Positions 1 through 13,315 of a stretch of DNA of 64,000 bases are shown here, piece after piece. The notes under the pieces were generated by a model. The model was not told where the DNA came from and made no database searches. It worked only from the letters and a program-made list of their open reading frames with translations. The translations under genes and the position numbers were made by a program. Origin of the DNA: Iris pallida (Eukaryota; Streptophyta; Magnoliopsida; Asparagales; Iridaceae); contig JANAVB010029819.1 in NCBI GenBank assembly GCA_029216955.1, positions 34,060,747-34,124,746 on the forward strand, read 5' to 3'. How positions within the stretch are numbered: the first letter of the stretch is position 1; each line of letters begins with the position of its first letter.

Positions 1-97
1 TTTTAAGTTATAACCCCTGTACTCTTGACACTCTACACTAGTGTACACTAATGTTCACAACTGCCATGTAAACCTAACCCTTCATCTCTATGTTATG

Positions 98-99
<2 letters not shown>

Positions 100-179
<80 letters not shown>
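100..179. repeat. (TA)n microsatellite
   Basis: About 40 uninterrupted TA units inside the element H internal region. It encodes nothing. Confidence 0.95.
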
Positions 180-182
<3 letters not shown>

Positions 183-387
183 TATGCATACTGTTATAAT
201 GTATATAGATACATAACTAAATCTCTACCTCTCTATATATATAGATATATGTATATATATGGTTAGTCATGCATGTTATGAGTAAATAGGTTGTGCATTG
301 TAGATTGTTTAACCAATATGCCATGAGTAGTGTAACTTGATAGCTATTATTTTGAAACCCAAATCCTCCTATACACTTTCATGTATA

Positions 388-390
<3 letters not shown>

Positions 391-439
<49 letters not shown>
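391..439. repeat. (CA)n microsatellite
   Basis: About 24 CA units inside the element H internal region. Confidence 0.95.
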
Positions 440-442
<3 letters not shown>

Positions 443-3408
443 TACTATCTAACCCTATGAACATGTCCACATACACCCATACACACACTAACCACATAAC
501 CTTTACATAATGCTAGCTTTTCTCCTTCTAACACTCTCTCTCTATATATATATATTGTGATTGGATTTTAATGCTCGACATTTGTGCTTTAAATTTTGAT
601 TTTGATTATGCCTTAAAGCCTTGATGATTTGTTATTTCTGTATCTTTTCTAGTTTAACACCCCTGATTGCTTGTAAGTTTTGATACCCTATGATTGTTTT
701 GGTCTAGTGTAACTAGTATACCTAGATGAGACTTACACTACCACCGTATGCCATGACCTTGTATGCCATTCTTTTAAATTGTATGATTTAGGTAAGTTCT
801 GAGACTTTGATTGTTGGGGTCGAGACTCCAAAAGAAGTACGACCATCTTAATTTCGAGGATGAAATTTTCTAAGGAGGGTAGACTTGTAACACCCACTTT
901 CTAAAATGAGGATAATTTTGAACTTTTGTAAAAGTTTATTATTTAATAATAGGATTTATGATTTATGAGAATTTTTAATTAATTTAATACCATTTAAAAT
1001 TGGTAAATTATAATTTTGATGTGTTAGCTAGTGAACCCTAGAACTGTTGAGCCTAGAGATTAACCATGACCATGGTGACCTAACCATGTGATTAGAATGA
1101 CTATTTACAACTTTTTAGGCTAATGATATTTTGGTCATTTTGTGACTTTTGAATTATTTAGGATTTTGATTAATTGGTAAATTTTAGATTATTTTAATAA
1201 TATTTAAATTGATGCATTATGATTTTGGTCATTTTTCATATTTAATATTTTGGGAAAAATTTATATTTTTAATATTGTTTTAATTGGATTTGTTTAGTCG
1301 GGTTTGAGTTTCGTCTCGTTCCGACTTGTATTGTGACCCGGGTAGCTTAAACTCTAGATGGGACCCAATATTAAGTTAAGCATGGCCCATAAAACCCAAC
1401 ATTTAAGTTAGTTAATTAAACTAATTTTTATCATGTTAGAATGGTTAAGTTAGAGACTCAAAACTAGATCATTTTGACCCCAAACTTGAACCTAGTCTAG
1501 ACTTAACCATATGAGACTAGAGAGGGGCAATTAGGACATTTTCCATTAGACCTAATGGACTCTTTATGGCAGCCACCTTTAGGGGAGAATGATTCATTTT
1601 ATTCATTACAATATTGCCTCTTTTATTTTGCTTTTGTTCTTTCCTAATTTTAGAGAGCCTTCCCATTGATTTGATCTCCAAATCAAATCATTCCTTCACC
1701 AAACCTTCTCTCAATCATTCCCATTCTCCAAGGGAAGGGATGCTACCAAGGATTGGAAGAGGAGTGCAAGAAGGAGTGTCCACTTTGAGGGATCTTCGTA
1801 CCGGAGCCGTGTCCTAAAGGATTTCATTGGGATTCCACTCCCAATAGGTAAAACCCATCATCTAAATCAATTTCCTTTGTATATAAAATTAGTTTTGAAT
1901 CCGTAGGATCTATCTTCATGCATGTGTCCCATTTAGATTCAAATTTGAGACCATTTGGAGCTCTCTTGAGGATTTTAGATATGTGTCTTGTGTCATACTT
2001 GATAGATCCCAAATTAGGACACCCCATGTGTATGTATGTATGATAATAGTTTAAATAGATATTTAAATTCAGTTTTAGAATGGTTAGAGAGTGGATTGAT
2101 CTTAGTTAGGATGGTTAGAATGAGTTTCATTTGGATACCTATGTTTGTATCCAAGTATCTTGGCCTATATGTGTTCTTTTGTCCAAAACAACTCAAATTC
2201 GTCATAATATTCATCCACGTTTTTATTAACCAAAGCAACTTAGAAATGTCATAACTTTTAGCTTAGAACTCCGATTTATCTCCTATTTTTTTAAAAGAAC
2301 CGTATCGAAGTTAGATTTCCAAATATATTTTAATAAGCCAAATTCTTTCTGTAACTTTCTGTAGAATTATTTGAGTGTCAGCTGTACGAAAGACGAACGT
2401 GTTTCGGTATTTTCGCGATTTCGGGAGCTTCCGGACACGAAAATGCGATCCGTTTGAAGTTTCGGAAAGCTAACACAAAGGGATACAACATACTTTAATC
2501 CTAGTAGAGGCCCAATTGGTACAGTATTGATTTTAAGTAGAAGAGTGACTATACGATATATGCATTTTGTGTAACCTATGAGCCTATGTAGTATGGGTAT
2601 TAAATGAATATAGTGTATGTAATACATGATATGTTAGATGAAAGAAATAATATATATATGATATATATCCTCTTTACATTAATGTATATATATGGTTGAA
2701 TGCAAGCATGTAGGAATGCAATTAATATAATGTATGTAAGCAATGCATAAATGCATGAATGAAAGAATGATATACAATGTATGCATGAAAGTATATAATG
2801 AATGCTAGATATGAATGCAAGGTATACATGTAATGATAGATATGAATGCATAATATATAAATAATATAATACAATATATAATGATAGCATGTATGGTAAT
2901 GTAGAATATATGATGCAAGCATGTATATGTCCAATGTTTTCCTTTTTCCTTATATTTTCCTTCCCTTCCCTTTCCATTTCAGCTTTCTCCCTATTTTCCT
3001 CTTTTATTTTTACATGTTATATATAATGTATATAATGTATAGATGCATGTAAGTATGTAATATGCATGAATGAATGTCATATATGAATGAATCAATCAAT
3101 CAAACGTATCAGTAAAATATAATGCATTGTAATGAATGTTAACATATATAATGTATAAAAGTATGTATGTAAATGTACATGAATGTATATATCTATGTAA
3201 CTATGTAAATATGCATGATGTAACATATGCCTATATATATTAATATGTATGTAATATGGATATACATGTATGTATGATGGTATGTATTTATATATATTAT
3301 CTATTTATATTATGCATTGTTGTGGTTCACATTGTCTTGTGATTGTGTAGTGCTAGCCTAGGTTTAGTTAGGCCTAGTGAGACTTGTTAGACTTGTTTGG
3401 ACTAGGAC

Positions 3409-3486
3409 TTGACCTAGTTGACCTAATTTGACTAGTGTGGTTGACTAGAGTTGACCAAGTGTTGACTTTAGTCTAGTTTGACCTAG
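3409..3486 (+). promoter_or_regulatory. W-box cluster in H LTR
   Basis: Seven TTGACC/TTGACT cores within about 80 bases. TTGACY is the core of the W-box bound by plant WRKY factors. The cluster recurs at the same place in the LTRs of A and B. Binding is inferred from the motif only. Confidence 0.5.
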
Positions 3487-4632
3487 ACAACATGCAGATG
3501 CATTGTACATTTCATTTATCATCTCTCGTATATATCTTGACCTGTGTTGCTCTAAATAGGACTCTGTGGCTTCAGTTTGGACCTCTATACCTATCAGCTG
3601 TTCAGGTTATCAGACGAGTACATTCTCTGACCGTTTTATACTTATCTAGATTTACATTCTTGTCCTAGATTATTGTACTTGATGCTGACACGATTGTTAT
3701 CACGGATTGGTACTATATGGATCATCTTTTGAGATGTTATCCCCTTGTATTCACTAAATATATATTGTGATGTGCGTTTCACTTACATATTGTATTCATT
3801 GAATACCCTTATCCTTGTATACTCATTGTGCATAATGTACTCTCATTATCACATGAGTTCCATGGATAGACTATTGAACAACTATTGTATAACATTATAC
3901 ATCTATTTTATAACATTGTACACTATTGTATAAGATAACATAACTGGAGTGGATCCTTGTGTATTGATTAGGGAGGGAGAGTAGAATTGGTTATGTAATC
4001 AAATCCTATTGTGCAACATTGTATAACTATTGTATATGTCCATTGTGCAATCACGTACAATGGAGCTACCATTGCATTATCCTAAATCGTTTACATAACC
4101 ATATTGTACTCTAAATCAAATATTGCTTACGGTTCTTACTTATCATATATAGATATTTCCTATTATCAAATCTCTGCTATTTTTTATATACATTCTTCTT
4201 TCAGCGTTTCCTGTATCTTACTCTATTGCATGCTTTATATTTCCTAATTTGATATGAACTGCGTGAGATATTTTGTGCTCGCTCCTGTCCTGACTGGACC
4301 TGTTGATAAATTTTACAGATAGCTTGGAGGTTGCCTGCTAGCCTAGAGGAGACATAGTAGAGGTTGTATAGATAGTTATTTTAGTTGTCTTAAGTTGTAT
4401 TTACTTTATGGATTACTGTATTTGAGATTTGAGATATTCTCTGGGTTTGTGTATCTTAGACACTTAGACTTCTATCTGCGGTATCTTTTTGTGGATTTCA
4501 TATTTTATCTATCTTTTATCATGCTCTACCTTAGATGTGATTGAGACTGTATTTGCTATGTCATCTCCATTCGTAGTGTATTACTGTACAGGTTCCTTTA
4601 TATTGTTAGATGTTTGACCTAGGACAGCGTTC

Positions 4633-4653
4633 TACCGCCGACACTGCGGCGTA
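4633..4653 (+). other. Conserved hairpin near the H LTR terminus
   Basis: TACCGCCG and CGGCGTA flank a short loop (TAC/GTA plus GCCG/CGGC pairs with one bulged C). The same 21 bases occur about 50 bp before the LTR end in A (3' copy) and both LTRs of B. Confidence 0.5.
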
Positions 4654-4705
4654 GGCTGGACGTACCCACTTTTCGTGCCCTTACTCTAGGGTGTGGGTCG
4701 TGACA

Positions 4706-6309
4706 TCGGCTACATCCACAACCATCTGACATTCCAATAAAGCTCGCTCTCCAAAGTCATCCTAAGACAAGGGTATACGACATCTACGCTCGTACAGTGC
4801 CTCGAACGGTGACATCTCGATGCTGGCCTAAAAACTGTTGTTGTATGTAATCTCTACTAACTACATGTGATCCTCCCAGAAACAACTAAAATCCAAGACA
4901 CAAGTTCGCATCATATCCTTGAGTGTCTGAATAGTCCTCTCTGACTGTCCGTCCATTCATCTGAGGGTGGTATGCAGTACAAAACTTGAGCTGAGTGCCC
5001 AAACTAGTCTGCAGACTCTGCCAGAAATGGGAAGTAAAGCGACTATCCGGATCTGAGATAATGCTCACCGGAACTCCATGAATCCTGACAACCTGCCACA
5101 AATACATCTCTACTAGCTTCTCGTTAGACAAATCCACTTTAAATGGCAAAAAGTGAACTTATTTGGTCAACCTTTCTACGATGACCCAAATCGAGTCTTT
5201 TCCTCCTTGGCGTATGTGGCAATCACAAAACAAAGTCCATCGTGATGTGCTCCACTTTCCACTCCGAAATGGGCAACGGCTGTAACAAACCTCTTAGCCT
5301 CTGCCTCTCTGCCTTCATATGCTGGCAGACCAAACATCTAGCGACGACGTGTGCTACCTCCCGCTTCATCTCACACCACCATACATTTTCCCTCAGATCC
5401 CTATACATCTTGTTAGCACCTGTATGCATAGAGTACTGAGATCGGTGGGCCTCCTCAAATAACCTGCTCCCGAAGCTCTCCGCTGGACACACACAGTCTG
5501 GAACCGTGCCTCAATGCGCTATCCTCTGTAATGGTGAACTCCTCATCCACCAATCCTGCTCGAGCCTGCTCTCGGATGCACCGCAGAGCAACAATCGTCG
5601 AACTGAGTCGACTTGATCTTCTCTATCAAGTCCGACTGAATCTGCATACCCTATATCTGCATCTCTACTCCTAGTACTAGCACTTTGATCCCCAGGCTCT
5701 CCAGATCTGCTAGCAAGTGACGATCTACCGTCAAACACATGGCTGTCGGATATCTGCTCAAAGCATCGGCAACCACATTGGCCTTCTCTGGATGATACAG
5801 CAGGACAAGGTCGAAGTCCTTCATCAACTCCAACCATATACGCTGCCTCATGTTGAGCTTCCTTTGTGTAAATATATACTTCAAGCTCTTGTGGTCTGTG
5901 AAGATCTCTACACGCTCTCTGTATAGATAGTGTTTCCACAACTTCAGAGCAAAGATAACTGCCGCCAACTGTAAGTCATGGGTAGGGTAGTTCTTCTCAT
6001 GCGGACATAACTGCCTGGAAGTATAGGCAATTACCTTTCCATGCTGCTACACGACACGACCCAAACCCTTCCCCGAGGCATCACTGTAGACAATGAATCC
6101 GCCTGATCCTGATGGCAATGTAAGAATTAGAGCGGTCGTCAACCGCTTCATCAACTCATCAAAAGCGACCTGACACTCCTCTGACCAGATAAACTCTGTG
6201 TCCTTTCGGGTCAGCCTAGTCAATGGCTCTGCAACCCGAGAAAAATCCTGAACGAACCTCCTGTAGTAGCCTGCCAATCCCAGGAAGCGAAGCTCCTGAG
6301 ATTCCATAC
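4706..6309 (-). pseudogene. Element G pol remnant: RT end, RNase H, integrase
   Basis: Read on the minus strand, a broken Ty3/Gypsy pol runs from about 6305 to 4706. The order is: the RT thumb signature FLGLAGYYRRF; an RNase H start with YSDASGKGLG; then, after an in-frame TAG at 6047-6049, RNase H continuing with [11 protein letters not shown] and ADALSRYP (5968-5651). After a frame change, the integrase zinc-binding HHCC region (HTGANKMYRDLRE ... CLVCQHMK) occupies 5492-5223. After another, the integrase core (ISDPDSRFTSHFW, AYHPQMNG) occupies 5149-4886. At least three frames and several stops are used, so it is dead. The pol C-terminus is cut off by the insertion of H at 4705. The gag, protease and most of the RT are missing. 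Confidence 0.88.
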
Positions 6310-7864
6310 AATCATCAACATTTAACAAAACTTAGGAAAACTTAAAAATCAAAACTCACCAAAACCTTTAGAAACAAAAAAATATTAGTTAACAATAAAC
6401 AGTATTTGAAACCCAAATAACAAACCAAACTTATACTATAACCTAACAAATACTACGTGTCAGTGGGGGTCTTGTGTGTGTGAGACACACGTGTCCAAGG
6501 GCATCTGATTCTTATCCAAAAACTGTGTCCAATTGTGTCAAAATAACAGAATACAAAAGTATCAGTAAACTGCTGTGCAAGGGAGGGCTCGTGGAGATGT
6601 GTCGGGTCCAAGAGGACACACTGTGTCGACTCTTAGGTCTCATGGTCACACATATAGATAGCCTAGGACTAGGTGAACTTGTCTAGGTGTCTGTATCGTG
6701 TCCAACGTGTGTCGAGTCGCATGGGTGTGTGCGTATCAGAGAGTAAAACATAGACTGTGTGGTTCAGTACAAAATCAGTGCACGAAAGAATTTGTATCCG
6801 ACACGACACAAGGTCGAGAGTGGCTTGGGGGGTAACATGTCAGTTACTGCCCCGACCCTCTGACCAAGTGGCAGGCCGCCATGTGGCATGTCATGTCCTA
6901 TGGGACACTCGGGTAGCAGGGCACACAGTGTACTATTTCGTACAGTATGTCCAGCCCTATTTAGGACACGGACACAAGTGTCCTCTTGTTCAGAGTTTTA
7001 AAATAGTAATCCCTACATGTAGGGCTAGAAAACTGTTCAATTAGAATTTGAAATAACAATAATTAAATTCATTCACACATTTCATCAAACACCTAGTTAA
7101 AAATATCGATACGTGTCCGATACGCATACTAAATGGAGACGAGATCCTACCAAACTTGGTCTACAGGGGTATGACACCTAGATGTATGCATCTATGAAGA
7201 GAAATCATGATTTTTGAGTGTTTAGAGAGGTTTACCTATTGAGAGTTCAATCTCAATGTCATGAATCCTAGGAATGAGATCCTCTACCAATTTGCTATGG
7301 TTCAATGGTCCTCAAACCTTGCTAGTAAGCCTCCACTAGCCTCCTCTACTGTTGGAGATGATGATGCAATTGATTTGACTCAATTTGGGATTAATTTGGA
7401 TTAAATGGGAGAAATTGGGGAAGAACTAGTTAGGGTTTCTTTGTAGGGGTTAAAAGAGGCAAGAACAAACATATGAGGATACTTATGGGGGGTTTCTATG
7501 TTGTGGCCGGCCAAGAATAGGAATTAGGGCTAGGTAATAGTTGTAGATGTGTGGCTAAGCTTCTCTCTAGGAAAATAAAGTCCAATCTAAGGCTCATATC
7601 AAAACTAGGTTTACCTTTAATAATATCTAACCAAAATATCCTACTAACAAAATATCTAGATATTCCTAGCCTTAACATTTAGCTTAGAAGGTTCTTAATT
7701 AAGTAATATCTACTCTCATGGTCATATCTAGATTAGGTTAATTTCTAGGGTACGGCTTAAATAAATAATTAGCACATATTTAATTATTAAAATTTTAAAT
7801 TCACAAAAAAGTTCAAATGACCAAAATACCCTCAAGTCAAAAATGTGGTAGTGACATGGGTGGC
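6310..7864 (-). repeat. Element G LTR fragment (antisense, partial)
   Basis: There is no coding sequence. Read on the minus strand it resembles the first half of the long LTRs here: a 'ttttggtcatttgaac' stretch near 7830, a 'ggccggccac ... cttgcctctttt' stretch at about 7445-7512, a possible splice-donor-like AATAGGTAAAC near 7236, and a region dense in GTGTC/GACAC at about 6460-7110 like that of B and I. The first about 170 bases of the LTR are missing because F is inserted at 7865. The other end is fused to pol at about 6305. Homology was judged by eye. Confidence 0.6.
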
Positions 7865-8518
7865 TGTCACGACCCGCTCCCGAATAGTCGGACACGAGTC
7901 GGACATGCCCAGCCTACGTTGGGAGTGGCAACGTAGTAAGCTGTACTAAGTATCTAATATCTCAAGTCACATCATGAAATCACATCACAACAACTAAATA
8001 CGTGCTAAAACATATTACAAATCACCATGTCTTTTTAATTCAAAAACATCAAATTTAAAGGTAAACCTGTACAACAAAGTCATAACCCATCACTGATCTC
8101 CTCGTAGCCTCCAGGCTAGCTAAATATCAACCCATCCTGCCACCCTTACTAAGGTAGAAAGTCTCGACACCTGCAACGTATCCAATCAGGAAAGGAGCAA
8201 AGTACAATCCTACGAAACGAACATGTACACTGTAAAACTGTGATGCAATGAATACAGGGAAGTAAGAACCTGAAGTACGAAAAAATAAATATATGAACTG
8301 AACCTGAACCCTGAAATGTAACATGGAACCTGACATGTGAAATATGTGAAATACATCCAGAATGTGTGACCGGCTTGGGTAGCACATGGTACAAGGCACA
8401 TGAATAAAGGTACAACTTAGGATTCGCGTGTACAGTACGAGGCACAGTACAATATATGTATATAATAGTAATCCATAAATACAATATAATATAGTTAAAT
8501 ATATATATACATATATAC

Positions 8519-8605
<87 letters not shown>

Positions 8606-8980
8606 CAATAAAATAACTAATGGCCAGCCCAACACAATAACAATGAGTTGTTGGGCCAAGGTCCGACCCACTGGCTAAAGCTAGTTGCTCCCTCATCAAA
8701 GAACGATGGGGAGTGCCACGTTAGCTAACTCCTTAATTATTGAAGATCAGAGTGGCCTTTCAATTCATGGAGACAGCACGTTTGGGGACTCGAGTAATCA
8801 AGAACAGAAAGGACATTAAAAAATCCTAAGTATAATACTCTCTGACAGCCAAGAGTGCCATTAATAAATCAAAAGAAAGAAAATCAAAAGAAAAGGAAGG
8901 AGACGAAGAAAAAATCAAGAGGAGAGGGAAAAAAGGGTTATACCAAGCGGTGGGCGAAGACACGGCCTGGTAGAGGCGGC
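7865..8980 (-). repeat. Element F 3' LTR, terminal part (antisense)
   Basis: It starts TGTCACGACCCG, the reverse complement of a CGGGTCGTGACA LTR end, followed by 'cccagcctacg', the antisense of the AGGCTGG block near other LTR termini. It includes a (TA)n run at about 8521-8600. Frames through that run encode only Tyr-Ile repeats. The rest of this LTR resumes after the E and D insertions at 51608-52397, giving a net LTR of roughly 1.9 kb. The junction with E, at about 8980, is approximate. Confidence 0.62.
8521..8600. repeat. (TA)n microsatellite in F LTR
   Basis: An almost pure TA tract with one early interruption (ATGTATAT). Confidence 0.9.
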
Positions 8981-9954
8981 AAGGTGAGATAGTTTTACTC
9001 CCGACTGAATTGGGTGAAGAAAATTTTTACTCTCGACTGATGGTAGATTTAAAGGTCGTAGCAAGGTGAGATAATTTTACTCTCGACTGAATTGGGTGAA
9101 GAAAATTTTTATGTAAATTTTTGAAGGTACTAATGTGGGAGGAAACTAACTCGAGAGAAAATAAGTAAGAAAAAGAGTATTAGAGAATTATTGAATGGAA
9201 AGTTTGGACTTATCAAAGATTTTACGAATATGGATATAAGTTCATTATATCTTCGACTACTTGATTTACTACAACCTAAATTTTCAAGAAGATTAAACCT
9301 TGAGGAAATATGCATATTTATGTTGGAAAAAGAAGGATAAAGATTCATTGAATATCTATTTTTTTAGGAGAGTATGAACGACGAAATCTATTTGGAGAAA
9401 AAAATTTGTATTTAAAATTTTGGACTAAGTAAAGTACTAACGTACTGATAGCAGATTTGATATATAAATATAGATGGAACTAAAAAAAAATTGAGTAAAT
9501 TTTGGAGGTTAAATTGAAGAGAATAAAAGGAAAATAGGATTATAAATTTTGTGACGAACAAAATATGAAAAGTTGAATAAAAAAAGGGATTGATGATTAT
9601 GTCGAGGGTTAGGACGATATCAAATGAAAGTTAAATTTTTGAGTTATTGACCGTATGTTGGACGGGGAAAACTTTTGCCTAATTGAGAGTTACACATTTT
9701 TATAATTTTGTTGAATGATAGTATGGATCAAAACCCGCTACTGATGGGTTGTCATGAGATAACTTCTAACTATACCCGTGAATTCAATTCTTTCTCATTA
9801 TCTAAATTCTTTTTTTATTCCAAAAATTGATTCCATGGTATGCTTTGTCAACTCGCCGAAAAATTTGATTGGATTTATCACTCTTTCTCCTTCACCCTGC
9901 CTACCCTATCTATTCCTAAATTTCGAGGACGAAATTCTTATAAGTTGGGTAGAA
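8981..9954 (+). mobile_element. Element E internal remnant (5'-truncated)
   Basis: An AT-rich stretch with no recognisable domain. It ends with AAATTTCGAGGACGAAATTC and AAGTTGGGTAGAA immediately before the LTR, the same end signature as A, B, C and H, so it is the tail of a plus-strand element. It begins with a diverged direct repeat of about 60 bases (copies from about 8982 and about 9060) containing 'actgaattgggtgaagaaaa'. No 5' LTR is visible, so the element is truncated or was joined to F by deletion. Confidence 0.55.
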
Positions 9955-10621
9955 TGTAAAGACCCTCACCCAAAATTTCTATTTTTATTTTTTATTTTTT
10001 TAATCTCTAAAATATTATGACTTACGATAATAGAATATTATTCTATATAATTAGTAATGCTATTAACATTTCATAATGAGAATGGTGTGTATAAATATAT
10101 ATATTGGTAATATAATAATAATTTGAGAAAAGTTGTGTACGACTTGTAGTTATGGTATATTTTATTTAGTAATGGATGTGGTATTATATTAGTAGTCATT
10201 ATTGTTTGAATTTATATAGATATAAATTAGATTTAGTATATATATAGAGAGTTATATAAATAAATAGGCATGTGTTTCTTTATATAGCAACTTGTATGAT
10301 TCAAATTATATTTTAGAAATTAATTGGGTTATATTTTGTAGCTATGGTTCAAATTATATTAAAGTAATATTAGTTTATAATTAGTAGCTATTTATAGATT
10401 GTATATATACTAATGGTTTTGATTGTGCATTGATATATTTATATAGATAGATATCCCTATATTAAGTAACCACCAACAAAATACTAACCTAATCTTTTCC
10501 TCATCAAAATCTGACCCCCCCCCCCTCATGTGCATCCGCCTCCTCTCATTTCCGTGAACACAAGAGAGAGGGGAGGCCGACCCTATTTTGCCTCCCCATC
10601 TTATATTTAGATCTCTCTCTC

Positions 10622-10731
<110 letters not shown>

Positions 10732-12666
10732 AACCCTAAAATTTTCTCACCACCTCTCTACCTCTCTAGCCGACCCCCTCTTCCTCTCATCCCCTCCTCT
10801 CTTCCTCCAAGAGCAGCCCCTATTTCTTCCTAAGCAAAAAGACATCCCTTCCTATCAACAACAACACCAACATCATCACCACCACCACTTCCACCACCAT
10901 AACCACCATTACCTCCACCATATTCACCCTCAAAATAGCGACAAGGCAGTCCAAAATCAGCAGTAAAATAGTCTCGAACAACAGCTAAGATGGAGCGAAG
11001 ACGACCCTTCACAAGCACTACGAACACCACCTTCAACCCTCCTTCTTCGTAGGGTATCCTTCCTTCTTCTATTTAAATTTCTTGAGTTTTGATATGTGTT
11101 TTGTGCATGATCTAAATATAAATAGGGACAGTTTGATTATTGTTAGCATGGTAAAAATTTATGCATGAGAAATCATTAAAGTTTTGCTGATAGAACTTGT
11201 TGTGTACGTATACATAGAGTTGCTAGTTTAAATGAGTTTTTACGAAATCGAACTTGGTTTTCCATGAATAAAAGTATGCATAACCAAATAAATTGTGTTC
11301 CAAAATTATGTGAAGTTATGTGACAATTATTGTTCATAAAAAAAATTCATGAATGGTTGCATGAGAATTAGAGGTAGATAATAGGAAGTTCACAAACTAC
11401 GATAAGTTGTTTAGATCACCCGTAATAAACACATTCGTACAATTAGTTATAAATTTTAGACGTATGATTATGGTTCTAAAACAATTATTGTACACAAGTT
11501 GTGTATTAGAAATTTGGGTATTATTGTAGCTATCAATTACTTATATTCATGCTTGTTGTCAATAAAAATTGCGAGGAATAGCATGGCCATTTAGTTGCAT
11601 TAACTTGTGTCAATGACAACGATTAATAATTATTTGAAAAACCTCATTTATAATTTATTAATATGATGCATTGTGCTAATAGCTAATTATAAAACTGTTT
11701 GGATGCAAAGCTGCTAGTCATAGTTTTCGTTGTTCTTTGCTATTTATGAACTCTTAGTTATGATATTTGTAATGTATTTTGCATAACATAAATAACTAGA
11801 AATTTGCATGCTTTGATTATGAATTAAATAATAATTTTCTTTGTGTCTGACAATGAGAGATGTAGCTAAAAGGAATTTCCATAATTTTAGGGATTTAATA
11901 TTGTAAATAATTATTATAGTTAATGCATGCTTTTGTTGCAAGTTGTGTCCGCTAGTTTTAATTAGAAACAAATGCTTTTGTTCTATTCTTTTATAATTAA
12001 TGCATGATAAGTTTTGTACTTATATATATAAACATAAATACCTATAAATTAAATAATGGTTTGATGATTGTATATATTTATTATAAATAGATAAAACTCT
12101 AGTTGTGCATTAGCTATTAAATATTGCTTTAGCATGGTTGTCTGTAGCAAGTTACTTATATATATTATGTATTATATTGTAGGAATTGTTGACCATCTGG
12201 ATCTCACTTCTCACTCTGTTCACCAACAAACCCTGTCTGAAATTGCAGGCAAGATACCTTGTCATACTTACTGCTTACGTTTAGTTACATTTTATTATTC
12301 AGTTATTGTATATTTTCTGCACATTTATTTTCAGTTATTATTTTCCTTCTTGTATATTGGCCTAGAGTTAAGAGACGACCATCAATTTAGTGCATCTCAT
12401 TAACTTGTCACGATTGTACACGAGTTGTGTGTGAACTGTGAGTAACATATAGAGGTCACTTGCGTGTTGGCTGATCACCCGTGCGCATGCGTTGGAAATA
12501 ACTGTCAATAGATGCATGTTAGAAGACTTGACAATTATTAGATATAAAATAGTGTTGTGGAAGCGACATGTGTTGGTGCGTCGTGGTTACGACGCATGTA
12601 TAGTATCATTGGAAGGGGAGGACAACTATTAGCATAGGGGTACATTTACTTTTACACACATTTTGT

Positions 12667-12781
12667 GCCGATAGAGACTCGGATGAGCGCTACATACTGC
12701 CCCGGGGCCGATAGCGACTCAGATGAGCGCTACTTACTGCCCATGGCCGATAGTGACTCGGATGAGCGCTACTTACTGCCA
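12667..12781 (+). repeat. Three tandem copies of a 39-bp unit
   Basis: Units start at 12667, 12707 and 12746. Each carries GATAGNGACTC, then GATGAGCGCTAC and ACTGCC. The units differ at a few bases and contain the palindrome AGCGCT. They lie in the 3' third of the E LTR. Confidence 0.9.
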
Positions 12782-13315
12782 CTCTTTATTTACTCTGCTA
12801 ATCCTACAGCCCCTGCATAGAACGTTGTCCTCGAAGTGCATATCACTTAGACGGTTAGGGACCCAGTTGTGTTGTAGTTTTGTAGTGTTTACGTTTACAG
12901 TTATACATGGCATGTTCTTCCTGTATCTTGTTACGTCCCTCTGAGGACTTGGTGATTTCTCCAGGTATATTTTTATGATTTTTGTACGTGCAGTAGCCAA
13001 GGCCATAGTTTACAATCTACCTTCGCGATACTAGCTCTTGGATCGTCTTTCGCTTCGCTCGACTCTCCCATCGTTGCTATGTATTTCTCTCTCTTTAGTT
13101 GGTAGTGGATTTGTCTCTGCCCAACGTTTGTACAAATGACATTTATAAGTTGATTTTATAATATATTCATTTGTGGATGAGATTAGTTTCATGGTTACTG
13201 CATTTTACAGCTTATGTGTACATACGAGGTTTCCATATATTGGAGTATACTTCGTTTGTAGGCAGCTGGCATGTCTACGTACTTAGCCCAAGTATTTTAG
13301 GACTGGGGAGCTACA

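Larger units (their letters stand above)
1..885 (+). mobile_element. Element H, 3' end of internal region (partial)
   Basis: This is the tail of an LTR retrotransposon whose body lies left of the window. It has no coding domain I can recognise. It holds a (TA)n run at about 100-179 and a (CA)n run at about 391-439. Just before the LTR it has the motif TTCGAGGATGAAATTTTC followed by the purine-rich AAGGAGGGTAGA, matching the end of the internal regions of A, B, C and E in this window. The stretch at about 810-850 also resembles the corresponding part of B near 34200, so H belongs to the same broad Ty3/Gypsy group. Membership of H is secure for the last about 100 bases and inferred for the rest. 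Confidence 0.7.
886..4705 (+). repeat. Element H 3' LTR (3,820 bp)
   Basis: It starts TGTAACACCC directly after the polypurine-like tract and ends GGGTCGTGACA. The next bases, at 4706, are antisense integrase, so the boundary is sharp. It is related to the LTRs of A: the block at about 2215-2500, the W-box cluster at 3409-3486, the ATTGTATAACATTGTACATC-type repeats at about 3875-3930 and the terminal hairpin at 4633-4653 all recur there. There are no open frames of note. The matching 5' LTR is outside the window, so age and target duplication cannot be judged; the right-hand duplication should be TCGGC at 4706-4710. Confidence 0.88.

Noticed and set aside
2600..2977. 125-codon antisense frame in H LTR
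   Set aside because: Tyr/Ile/His-rich translation of ATGNATGTA-type low-complexity DNA; no homologous frame in the related A LTR.
8127..8699. 190-codon antisense frame with Tyr-Ile repeats; similar frames at 10588, 30017, 30045, 61126, 61248
   Set aside because: Translated TA microsatellites.
10855..10925. (ACC)n-like stretch with a Gly/Val-rich antisense frame (10830-11036)
   Set aside because: Low-complexity LTR leader of E; no start context, domain or second copy to support a gene.
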